NCBI RefSeq assembly: GCF_032854445.1
Contig: NC_088295.1
Location: 31,614,470-31,678,469, forward strand
Reading direction: 5' to 3'
DNA: 64,000 bases
DNA from: Liolophura sinensis
Lineage: Eukaryota; Mollusca; Polyplacophora; Chitonida; Chitonidae
In this document: positions 55,901 through 64,000 of the stretch, in pieces
Position numbering within the stretch: the stretch's first letter is position 1
How the letters are laid out: every line of letters begins with the position of its first letter
The notes under the pieces: generated by a model
Seen by the model: the letters and a program-made list of their open reading frames with translations, nothing else
Told to the model about the DNA's origin: nothing
Database searches by the model: none
Translations under genes and position numbers: made by a program

Positions 55901-58900
55901 TTACAGATACAGCACTCTAACAATCAGTAAGGTACACAGCCTTCAAGTGTGCGCGCCTTACCTTCCTACTAATGAACAAGTACAGGTGACAGAGATAATG
56001 GTTGCCAGAGTCATCAGTTCTCCCGAGGATGAATTAACACACCTGGATGGTAAGAAACACCTGTTTCCTTTGTAACTCCGTCTGTCCATACTTCTCCCTC
56101 TGTCTATCTATACACGTCCCTCTGTCTGTCTGTGCATGTCCCTCTGTCTGTCCGTGCATGTGCCTCTGTCTGTCCACACGTGTCCCTCCATCTGTCCATA
56201 CATGTTCCTCTGTCTGTCCATACATGTCCCTCTGTGTGTCCGTACATGTCTCTCTGTCCATACATGTCCCTCTGTCTGTCCATACATGTCCCTCTGTCTG
56301 TCTATACATATCTGTCCATCTGTCCATGCATTTCCCTCTGCCCATCCATTTCCCTCTGTCCATACGTGTCCCTCCATCGGTCCATACCTGTTCTGCTGTC
56401 TGTCCATACATGTCTGTCCTTCTGTCCATACATGTCCCTCTGTCTGTCCATACATGTCTCTCTGTCTGTCCATACATGTCCCTCTGTTCATACATGTCCC
56501 TCTGCCTGTCCATACATGTCCCTCCATCTGTCCATACATGCCCCTCTCTCTGTAATGCAGTTACCTTTGACCTACAGTGTACTGTCTCTGATCATAACTT
56601 GTATATTACTTGTTAAGTAACTCCAAAACTACTACTGAACCGAATTCCGTGAAACTTCACTTGTGGCTCTCCTGGAAGATATAACAGTGTGGGTACTGTA
56701 AGTTACATGTGACTTATTTTCTCATGTTGGAGTTCATGTTAGGGTAGCGTTTCCACATTGAATTGGTACCCCCAAAAAAAATTCTGTTTGTAAATTGAGT
56801 TGAAAAGAAATCTGTGACCACTATCCAGCTGTCTGTCAATAATAGGTGCTGTTGGTGCCTTGGCGGTTGTGAGGGTATTGATCACCAGTATGGCAGTAGA
56901 GCCGTCCACAGTGGACCTCCTGAATGGCCTTATGGAGCAGCTAGTGGTCTGGAGACAGGAGTCAGCTGTTGCACTCAACGGGTTGGTGTAGTTTTCTTTG
57001 GTACATATACAGTGATACATGCAGTTGTTCACTTGTGGCTGATTTTAATCTATGATATTACATAATTTTGCCTGTTACCCTGGTATTTGTCTGTTTTGGT
57101 TTATTAGAACAACAACCTTTGGTCAGTGTTATGATGTTACAAGATTCGATTAAGTCAATAACCATATCCATCTGTTGCATTTTTCTACCTCCATTGACAA
57201 AGATCATTTTAAATCGTTGCCCTTTTGAATCTTGTAGTAGTGTAAATTTACATATACTGCATGTATGTCAAACTGTCAGTACATTCCAGTAATACCACTG
57301 GTGGTTTCTAACTACATGTGTAACAGGCGTTAAGACATGTTCAGCTTGGTGTCAGTTGGCTGTGGCTTAATTGATGGGGTGTCCTGTCTAATGTTTTATT
57401 TTTGATGAAAATGTAACTGGATTCTGTGAATTTAATTTGAACATTTTCAGTGATAATTTGTTTTCCAGTGACCTTTCCAGTAAAGAGAACACAGCTACCT
57501 TGACCTTTAACCTGGAAGTGGTCAGGACTCTAGCATGTGTCGTGGCAATACGTCCTGAAGCACTGACTGATGCATCATGGGATTATGTATTATGCTCATT
57601 GATTGGCTGGCTTCAGGTACTAGTAAATCATGTGTTTTCTCTGTTGTTGACAGTGGGTATTCCTGCATATGGGACTTTTGACACTGGGTTGTTATTAAAA
57701 TTTGTTGGGTGTGTACAAATTTGGCAATATGCTAAATTTTCAAAATGCCAATTTTCAGGAAAATAAATCGTGCCATTTCTCCCCTGTTTAGTTATTAGTT
57801 TACCTCAGTGTACATCATATACTACTAGAATCAAACAAATGTTACAGAATACTTCATTTTGTATGTTGTAATAGAATGTGAACGAGAACCAAGAAAACTT
57901 GTGCTCAGCCTCGTTTCCAGTACAACAACTGTGCATTGCATGCTGCCATCTGGTGGCCAAAGTAGCAGAATGTATCCAGTCAAACACACCTGGGCATTCG
58001 TCCAAACTGCCGGCCAATCTTTGCACAGAGTGGGAGGAGTTCTTCAGTGAAGGGGCTTACAGTATCCTGCTACCACTTTTCCTAAAACTGACAGGTTTGT
58101 GTAAGGCATTCATGATGCTTTTTTTTTAGTGTAATTTATGATTACACTAAAAGAGCACAGGTCGAGAAAATGAACAAGTATATTGCAAGGGCTGATTGTC
58201 TTGTGAAATCTTTTCAGAAAGTTAAAGTACACGTAGTTAATACCAGATCACTTAAGTAAGATGATAACCCCAGACAGACGTAAGCATACTTGTCCATGAC
58301 AATCACTTATCTTTACTGTTTTAAAGGGGAAAATGGCATATTTAACATTTTGGTGCCATTAAGCATAACAGTATGCAGGTGATGAAATGACACATTATCA
58401 CTACCATTTGTCCTGTTATCTAGAGTGGAGACCTCTGGTGGGCATGGGCAAATGACTCTGGAGAATTAGGTCTTTCCCTATATACTGTATTAACTCTCCA
58501 TATTTGTTGTGTACATACACTCTTAAATCACTATTCTCAGTGCTAAAAGTATGACAACAATAGATAACGAGTTCAGGTCCTGAAAAGTTGTTACTGCAAC
58601 AAACAATACGAAGTAACAGAACCCATGTAGTCTTTGTTGGCAACAAAAAACACATAGAAAACAAAACTGAAGAATGGAAAAAAGGGCATTTTGATTTACA
58701 ATTTAAGTTTTATTTGCAGGTGCTCCCCTATACAAGGACTGTATTGGATTGAATGCTGTGGTCCTCTCAGCAGTCTGTCATGCTGTGTCATTCTGCCCCA
58801 AGCAGCAAGTCCTGTCCAATCAACTCCCAGCTTACCTCATACCTGATCAGGACTCGGCGTTGTCAAACTCCATACAGACACTGCTTAATCATTTCTGTCC

Positions 58901-61900
58901 CATGTTGATGGCACATAACAGGAGTGAGCAGATTGCAGCCTATTGGACACTAGATAAGTAAGTAGCCAAGTTAACATTTAAGATTTGTCATTGTTTTAAT
59001 AATGTATGTTCTTTTAAGTGGAACTTTCTGTTTTTGTGGACAAAGTTAATTTTTGTATTTTATATGTGATATAAATTATATACCAGCACCATTATCCATG
59101 ATTACAGACACACCCATTGCCTATCACATGAATATCTTGGCAACTTGATTGTGATTTAATATGAAAAGAGTTACTTCTCACATTTACTACTCTCCAACAA
59201 AATCATTAACACTGAGTATGTGTCTTTCAGGAAATGTACAGAAAACGTCCGCTAAACTTTTTCAGTATAAAATTCCTCATTAACCTTTCCTAAAAAGTTT
59301 AGATCTCACATATTGCAGCTGTGATTAGTGAAAAAAAGTGCAGTTATTGGGTTATGTACTATTGAATATGTGTTCCCACTGTCTATCTGCAGGATCATAG
59401 GGGACATCCCTAAGCTGGATTCGGCAGAAGACAGCACGGCTAAGACTGATGAGGAAGAACCAACTCGGTAAATCCATATTTAGCTCTAGGATTTTTTAAA
59501 ATAGGCATGACATTTCAACCTGAAACTACATTCATTAGTTATGTCCTTTGTTACATTGCTGTACCCATAATACCTGTGTGTACTAATTTGTAAAATGCGG
59601 TGTATCCCAGATACACTGTGAAGTTACCTAGAATAAAAAAAAGGAGACTTAATACATACGCCTGAAACATTAACACCGTGATAATCTAATAAATCTTAGC
59701 ATGTTGGAAAATGCCTTCCATGTGATTAATATTTTTGACTCCTGTTGTACTCGAAGTTCTCCACCGGCAAGCTTGATGAAGATTTTGTTTGATGCTACCC
59801 TTGCAATGGAGGTCATCTTCAGTGACGTTATGGTGGAGGATTGTCTGGATGTACCTCCTTTGACTGAAGAGTACAACTTTATTTTTGGATACTTGTTGTC
59901 ATGGAAACTGTTGCTGAATTTCTTCAAGCAGGCTCCTAGTGAGGTCAGTGTAACTGTGGATTAATTCAGTAGTGAAATTTGTCGAATACATGTGAAACTC
60001 AGCCTTTAATTCTTATGTGATTCTCAACATTAGGCGATATTATACACTGGAGCCATGTTCTGTTACTGATATCCCTGCATATGTGTTCATTATTGAAAAT
60101 TACAAACTTCATGACCTTCATGTCTCCTGCGTTAAAATAAATATTCAAGTCTTTTATGTATTGAACTGAAAATTTTCCTTCATGCATGTTCTTGGTGACT
60201 CTTGGATATAAACCTTGCTACTGAAGTTGTTTTTGTACACTTATACTCAAGTCTGAGAGTGATTTATCATCTCCATATGTATCCTCTTTACTCTAAACAA
60301 GTCGTGTGTAATTCTCTCCTTGGGGAGGTCTCCGTGGCTGAACAATGACCCAGGAGTCTCTCACCAGTGCGGTCACTGTGGGTTCAAGTCCAACTCATGC
60401 TGGCTTCCTCTCAGGCTATACGTGGGCAGATCTGCCTGCAGCCTGCGGATGGTTGTGGGCTTCACCCAGACTTTGCCCGGTTTCCTCCCACCATACTGAT
60501 GGCTGCAGTCGTTGAAGTGCAATAATCTATGGCATAAAAGACCAATCAAATAAATAAATAACTCTTAAAATGAAATACATGCATGCAGCATCTATACTGT
60601 TTTGAAAAGTAATGACACTTTAACTCAACTTTTAGCAAAGTATACATATAATACTGTAATATCAGACTGGCTGATCCCTACTTCTGTACATGCCATCAAA
60701 GCCACCATTTCTCACAAATGTGGGAAGGATTTTATTCTATCTTTATATGTAAAAGCAGATGGCAGACTTTGGTCAAGAAACATTGATCAGTTGTATGTCC
60801 GGGATTTCTCCAGTTCTGTGGAAACATGCTGTAAATCGCCAACCTTTTCACCCTCTAAAGCACTTTTTTGAGAGGAATTTATGCATATAATTATTATGAA
60901 AATGATGCTAAAATTGATGCAAGCTTCATAAAACTGTGCAAATTATTTCTCTACACCCCATTGTTCTCTCAAAATGTTTCAAAATATTTAGTGGTCTCAG
61001 AGGTGGTTGAAAAAGTGGAGTTATTAGGATGATATTAGTCCCCACATGCTAATTTGCTTTATTTAAAATGCAGTTGTATATACCTGTATTTCATAGCCAT
61101 TGCTTGTGCTGTAACTCAACAGGTACGACCCCAATACGCAGCCTACCTGAAGGAGAAGGGAACCGTGCACATTCTGTTGGACCATGTCTTCCGCTTGATG
61201 CCTGACAGTCCTGTTCTACTATCTAACAAAAAATCTAATCCAAAATCGAGGGAAAACATGTTTGAAGTGGAGCCTATATTATCAGCATTAGGTAAATGTT
61301 GATGGGTAAATGGGAAAAAAAGTGATTTTCCTGAGATGATAAAAATATAGTAGACGTATTGTGATACCTGTAGGTTTGCACTCCATGTAGCTTCTTGTAA
61401 TATTATATATATATATTTTGTCAGTACACGTGTAAATCTCTGCAAATGGGCTATTAGGAGACAAAATTTCCTGTATTTTGGCTTTGTACATGTGCCTTTA
61501 ATATAAATTGTTGGATGACTCTTTGAAATGTGAAACCATAAGACAGAAGATTTTAATCATATTGTCTTTTTGCCCTTGTTAAGCAAAATGACGTTGTGAT
61601 TTTTACTTTACCCTTTATTGGTAGAATCTTCAGAGAGAGAGCTGCAGCATGTAGTCTGCTCTGTGTACAGAGAAGTGCTGGAAGTGATGCCAGCCATGGC
61701 CAGGCAGTGGTGGAAAGATCAGGATAGGAAAACCTCAGCTTATGTAGACAAGTAGGCCAGCTACATGTACATCTGTCTGTACAAGCAGCACAGTTGATTT
61801 TAGACTGATATTGGATCTGGTAAATTATGATCCAGGAGTTGAACAATGTTCACAAGAACTCCTCCTCACATACATATTCCTGTTTTTTCGTGAGACAAAA

Positions 61901-63635
61901 CTCACAGATTTCTTCCAGGGCCCAGTTGTTCAAAAGTATATTAGCTGCTAAGCCTGATACTAACCTGACCTAATGTCTTATTAGTAGTGTATTAGGCTGG
62001 TATTATGATTTAAGCCTGGCTTAACTTTGAATACACTTTTGAACAACTGACCCTGGATATATCTTTGCATTAAGAGAATGGGTGGAATTGCTCACTTTAA
62101 AACACAGCAGAGTTCGTCATTCAGAGCAGCTTTATATGTCAGATTGTACCTTCCTCTTATCTTATTACATTTGCTAGCCTGATAGCCACAGAGCTGTTCA
62201 TTTCTGGTACATAATCTACCAATGATGGAGAAAGCCCTGACTGGTGAAATCGTCTTTTACCTCAGCATCAAGAATGAGTCTAAGCATCAAACATTGACCA
62301 GTCTTGCCTCTCGTTTTTCAGATGGGCAAATCTTCTTGTCTTACATAGTTTTTCCAGTAAAGGTAATCAAAGTCCCTACCTTCAGTAGTCGAATACAATG
62401 TTCAAGATCTGTGTTGATAAAAGCATACTGTTCTCTGTTTTCACCTTCAGGTATACAACCAAGTATGTCAGCCCCGCTCTATGTACATCAGAAATCCAGA
62501 CTGTTCAGACGACAGATGTGAAATTAAGCAACCTCACTGTGAGTCCAAGCTGAAATTTGACTGACATGTATGCATGATGAGAGATGCTGTGAATATGTTG
62601 AGTAGTTTAATAAACCGATGTGCTCAAAGTGCAGTAACTGTAGAATGGGAATATTTCATATGCATTGTGGTATAAAATATTTCATGTAAAATTTTCGTCT
62701 GTGGTTAGTATATGCTCATGTTTACAGAAGGTTCTCATAGTATGGAGAATGGCCAAACAATCAGTACTTTTTACATTTGGTGCAGATCATACAGGGAAAG
62801 CATGTTTCAAAACTAGTCTCTTCCTGCTTAAGCAGACAGCCATACATGCCGTATTGTAGTCGCATATACATGCATTCTGAAAGATAAATTTCCCTCCCAG
62901 ATCAAAGCGAGAGCAGCGTCAAGGGAGGTAATAGCCACGTATGACTTGGAGGAGGTGAAGACAGAGATGGTTATCTCCCTTCCTGCTAATTATCCACTGG
63001 GAAACATAAGCGTGTCCTCAGAGAAGAGGGTGGGAGTGTCTGCCTCACAGTGGGAGAAGCTGCTTCTACAGCTCAACATATTCTTACAGCATCAGGTACA
63101 CAGCAACTGTAATACCATTATGTGCAACTTTTGACAAAAAAATAAACTCATTGTACAGTTTAATAGAGCAGTTCATATGTGGTAATTTTTCATAGGTCAT
63201 AGAATTGTGTAGCTCATTATGAGATACATGTGAAAGACTTTAAAAGCCACTTGAGGAAGTATTCATTTTGGTATTTCAGCATTGATATTATGACATTTGT
63301 CAGTTAGTATTTCAGCATTGATGTTATGCCATTTGTCACTTTCGTTCTCTTGTGTCTGAAACCAGTGGATATTGTGAGATATGTTCAGTTCTACTCATTA
63401 TATCTGACTGTGAAAATTGAACTGCTGGAACATGTGCCATATGTGTTGCTCTTGTGGTTGTGCGTAGAATGGCAGTATCGTGGACGGACTTCAGATGTGG
63501 AAGAGGAACATTGACAAAAGGTTTGAGGGCGTGGAGGAATGCACCATCTGTTACTCAGTGATACACGGCACCACATTACAGCTGCCCAGGCTACAATGTA
63601 GGACTTGCAAGAAAAAATTCCATTCTGCCTGCCTG
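37989..63635 (+). CDS. LTN1: Listerin, RING E3 ubiquitin ligase of ribosome-associated quality control; 3' partial (last exon missing)
   Basis: Thirty coding exons give 1785 codons in unbroken phase; human listerin is about 1766 residues. With NEMF and TCF25 it binds stalled 60S subunits and ubiquitinates the nascent chain in the cytosol. Diagnostic segments are the N-terminal QRTKGNLK and [42 protein letters not shown] and AFPPAKQ. The long middle is a HEAT/ARM-like helical rod, diverged but alignable. Near the C terminus are [25 protein letters not shown], the RWD-like segment [14 protein letters not shown], and the [22 protein letters not shown] with zinc ligands Cys1754, Cys1757, Cys1773, Cys1776, His1781 and Cys1784. 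The final CPLC pair lies in the exon past the window. The start ATG at 37989 begins MPGSGNKKG and matches the vertebrate start. Introns carry many SINEs and minisatellites. Confidence 0.95.
38282..38400 (+). mobile_element. TA microsatellite followed by a SINE family 1 3' fragment
   Basis: (TA)n at about 38289-38309, then GCGGATGATCGTGGGTTTCC, TTTCCTCCCACCATAATG and GGGAAATATTCTTGAGTA. LTN1 intron 1. Confidence 0.75.
40308..40590 (+). mobile_element. SINE family 2, diverged copy
   Basis: Head AACGAAGTGGTTAAGGTGCG and B box TGGTTCAAATCC; body TTGGTGACAATAAGTGGTGG, GCTCTTACATTCTATTAATG and GATGAAGACCACTTGTCTTC. LTN1 intron 5. Confidence 0.6.
41244..41408 (+). mobile_element. SINE family 1, 5'-truncated, with A-rich end
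   Basis: ATGTGGGAAGGTCTTCCAGC through AGGTGAAATATTCTTGAGTA-type tail to ACACCAATCAAAAAAAG and a long A-run. LTN1 intron 6. Confidence 0.85.
42760..44692. repeat. 55-bp minisatellite, about 35 units
   Basis: The unit contains GTGGTGACAATCAGTGGCCA, GCAGTGCCCATGGTACCATT and TGTGTGGGTGAGGGT. Unit spacing is exactly 55 bp where checked. Frequent variants are GGCCAGC/GGTCAGC and CCCATGG/CCCACGG. The many open frames on the minus strand come from the repeat. It fills half of LTN1 intron 6. Confidence 0.95.
44693..44890 (+). mobile_element. 3' part of a family 2 SINE, continuous with the 55-bp array
   Basis: CGGTCTTACATCTGTTGAAG and ACTGCTCATCTTC match the family 2 body at 10473 and 40308. The end (TGTATAAATGAAACATACCT to GAAATAAATAA) is the shared SINE tail. 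Confidence 0.6.
45299..45625 (-). mobile_element. SINE family 1, minus orientation, with an internal tandem duplication
   Basis: Reversed tail TTTATTTGATTGGTGTTTTA, reversed head CACATTGGTGAGAGGCTCCT to CTCAGCCATGGACACCCC. Between them a block of about 60 bp (ATGACCAGACCCATGACCAG and GGGCAAACC) is repeated about 2.3 times at 45375-45500. LTN1 intron 7. Confidence 0.85.
48175..48330 (+). other. LTN1: Possible in-frame cassette exon of LTN1
   Basis: Between exons 10 and 11 there is a good acceptor (TTTGTTACAG/CAAAGA), 156 bases open in the LTN1 frame, and a donor (ATATG/GTGAGG). Inclusion would add 52 residues, rich in Phe, Gln and Leu, without a frame change. Direct splicing of exon 10 to 11 matches vertebrate length, so this is at best an alternative exon, and it may be chance. 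Confidence 0.25.
49855..50035 (+). mobile_element. SINE family 3
   Basis: GATCAAAACTGGGACGATTC, then GTGGTACTTGTTGCTTTCTC and AGGTTAGAACGAGGAAACAT. The body matches 21795-21955. LTN1 intron 11. Confidence 0.6.
50446..50608 (-). mobile_element. SINE family 1, minus orientation, 5'-truncated
   Basis: Reversed tail, GTACTCAAGAATATTGCACT, GCCAGCATTATGGTTGGAGG and GACCATCTGCAGGCTGCTGG. It starts only 12 bases after the LTN1 exon 12 donor. Confidence 0.8.
50878..51400. repeat. Element with about 90-bp terminal inverted repeats, about 520 bp
   Basis: The left arm (GCCCAGCACAGTCTGATTAA to TGACAGACTTCCTATCCCCA) is the reverse complement of the right arm (TGGGGATAGGAAGTGTGTCA to TTAATCAGATTGGGCCCAGC) with about 80-85% identity by eye. 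There is no coding capacity. It is a likely foldback or MITE-type element in LTN1 intron 12. Confidence 0.75.
52333..52440 (+). mobile_element. SINE family 4 fragment
   Basis: CAGTGTGTTTGAATCCAGTT and GGAGGTTTGTGAGGTACCCG match the body at 15828-15945. The tail is missing. LTN1 intron 13. Confidence 0.45.
53048..53312 (+). mobile_element. SINE family 1, full length
   Basis: Head CGTGGCTCAGTCGGTTAGCG, B box GAGTTCAAGTCC, intact body and tail to CACCAATCAAATAAATAAGT. LTN1 intron 14; it ends about 115 bp before exon 15. Confidence 0.9.
54656..54781. repeat. Three-copy 41-bp tandem repeat
   Basis: AACTGTCTGAAGAGGTGTTA and ATACAGACGCCATGAAAATG three times, about 40 bp after the LTN1 exon 17 donor. 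The copies are nearly identical. Confidence 0.85.
55002..55104 (+). mobile_element. SINE family 1, 3' fragment
   Basis: CCTCGGGTTTCCTGCCACCA through AAAGTGAAATATTCTTGAGT to CACCAATCCAATGAATAAAT. LTN1 intron 17. Confidence 0.8.
55505..55680. repeat. MITE-like element, AACCTTTT-ended family, diverged copy
   Basis: Left end CAACCTTTTTGCATATGAAC, right end GCGAAAAGGTTGAAGAG, inverted. The interior has TTTATGCACATTTT, as in copies 1 and 3. LTN1 intron 18. Confidence 0.5.
56080..56555. repeat. 22-bp minisatellite, about 21 units
   Basis: The unit is close to CTCTGTCTGTCCATACATGT plus CC, a pyrimidine-rich repeat. It starts about 30 bp after the LTN1 exon 19 donor and is open in several frames on both strands, a property of the repeat. 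LTN1 intron 19. Confidence 0.92.
60326..60562 (+). mobile_element. SINE family 1 with a deleted head
   Basis: GTCTCCGTGGCTGAACAATG joins the A-box start directly to AATGACCCAGGAGTC, removing about 25 bases of the head. The rest of the body and the tail (ACCAATCAAATAAATAAATA) are present. LTN1 intron 25. Confidence 0.85.
60838..61018. repeat. MITE-like element, AACCTTTT-ended family, copy 3
   Basis: CCAACCTTTTCACCCTCTAA on the left and GGTGGTTGAAAAAGTGG on the right. The interior AAACTGTGCAAATTATTTCT and CTCAAAATGTTTCAAAATAT is nearly identical to 30690-30885. LTN1 intron 25. Confidence 0.65.
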
Positions 63636-64000
63636 GTGAGTAAATATGGATCATGGTCACTGCCTGTGTGTTTGTAAGACTGGTGAGTATATCTGTATAT
63701 AAACATCTGTCTGGTGAGTAAATGTATACCTTAGCATCTGTCAGGAGATTGAGAGTGTACCATAGTATACAACTTTCTCTCCCCTGTTCCTCTCACCATA
63801 ATGCTAGATACTGTCATATAAGTGAAATATTCTAGAGTAGGGCGTAAAACACCAATCAAATAAATAATAGTGTATAACTGGGAAGTTCAGTATGTGCACC
63901 ATAATATCTGCTCATCTGGTGAGTATTTGCACAATAACATGTGTCTGGTGAGTATATGTGTACAATAACATATGTCTGGTGATTGTATGTGTACAATAAA
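63636..64000. repeat. Donor-derived tandem repeat after LTN1 exon 30, split by a SINE, runs off the window
   Basis: The true donor is CTG/GTGAGT at 63636. Further CTG/GTGAGT motifs stand at 63683, 63714, 63919 and 63948, with a decayed one (CTGGTGATTG) at 63979. The sequence between them (ATATGTGTACAATAACAT) is about 30 bp and is shared among units. A SINE at 63777-63868 interrupts the series. Confidence 0.8.
63777..63868 (+). mobile_element. SINE family 1, 3' fragment
   Basis: TCTCCCCTGTTCCTCTCACC through ATAAGTGAAATATTCTAGAG to CACCAATCAAATAAATAATA. It sits inside the donor-derived array of the last LTN1 intron. Confidence 0.85.

Larger units (their letters stand above)
47285..56049 (+). 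other. LTN1: LTN1 exons 10-19, coordinates
   Basis: Coding exons: 10, 47285-48064 (260 codons, by far the largest); 11, 48568-48823; 12, 50283-50434; 13, 52010-52091; 14, 52660-52813; 15, 53427-53571; 16, 53935-54249; 17, 54504-54616; 18, 55186-55293; 19, 55907-56049. This is the least conserved part of the rod. The exon 14/15 junction was chosen by phase (AG plus C making Ser) and is the least certain of the set. Confidence 0.8.
56846..63635 (+). other. LTN1: LTN1 exons 20-30, coordinates, including RWD and RING
   Basis: Coding exons: 20, 56846-56981; 21, 57451-57616; 22, 57875-58094; 23, 58720-58957; 24, 59393-59467; 25, 59757-59943; 26, 61123-61291; 27, 61625-61751; 28, 62451-62538; 29, 62901-63095; 30, 63468-63635. 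Exons 28-29 carry the RWD-like domain ([30 protein letters not shown]) and exon 30 the first six RING ligands. The exon 20 donor (ACGG/GTTGGT) is weak and was set by phase and by the fit to the vertebrate protein. Confidence 0.87.

Noticed and set aside
56034-56620. Open frames of 139-189 codons on both strands (CPYMSLCLS and MYGQTE types)
   Set aside because: They come from the 22-bp array in LTN1 intron 19, and both strands are equally open.
1-64000. Search by eye for retroviral, LTR, Polinton, LINE reverse-transcriptase, CRISPR or toxin genes
   Set aside because: No reverse transcriptase, integrase, protease, capsid or envelope motif, long terminal repeat pair or spaced repeat array was recognised. 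The only transposase remains are Tc1-like.

Overview
This is lophotrochozoan nuclear DNA, most likely from a mollusc (inference). Genes have many exons with GT-AG introns, the intergenic DNA is AT-rich, and copies of a tRNA-headed SINE with an AATAAATAAATA tail recur every few kb. Nothing bacterial, viral or CRISPR-like is visible, and no reverse transcriptase, integrase or capsid coding region was recognised.

Layout. (1) 74-1852, plus strand: the 3' end of a type I membrane protein gene, with an FN3-like ectodomain exon, a transmembrane helix and a cytoplasmic tail. (2) 1.9-10.0 kb: gene-free, with short repeats, two hairpin-type elements and one unexplained 132-codon minus-strand ORF. (3) 10154-15321, plus strand: a small gene that I assemble from six exons (149 aa): signal peptide, short EMI domain, one calcium-binding EGF domain, transmembrane helix and a Cys-rich tail. 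Its intron 1 is largely a 27-bp minisatellite. (4) 15.4-27.2 kb: gene-free, with a Tc1-type transposase relic, MITE-like elements, SINEs and a perfect hairpin. (5) 37214 down to 27278, minus strand: a complete 12-exon gene for NT5DC1, a HAD-fold 5'-nucleotidase-like protein (482 aa). (6) 37989 to the end of the window, plus strand: LTN1/listerin, the RING E3 ligase of ribosome-associated quality control. Thirty coding exons (1785 codons) are visible, and only the last exon, with the final zinc ligands of the RING, lies beyond the window. NT5DC1 and LTN1 are head to head with 774 bp between their start codons.

The most unusual signal is in the introns. Several minisatellites abut splice sites and carry copies of the splice-site sequence in each unit. 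The NT5DC1 exon 10 donor is the first of about fifteen 42-bp units, about eleven of which still contain GTGAG. The LTN1 exon 30 donor is followed by further CTG/GTGAGT-bearing units up to the window edge. The 27-bp array in the EMI-EGF gene repeats a pyrimidine-rich TACAG motif about seventy times and stops about 25 bp before the true acceptor. A second theme is mosaic SINEs: several unrelated heads share one 3' tail, and two minisatellites start from or within SINE sequence. A third is many short elements with inverted terminal repeats in introns and intergenic DNA.

Exon coordinates were derived by eye from reading frame, splice consensus, phase continuity and remembered vertebrate orthologues. 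No alignment was run.
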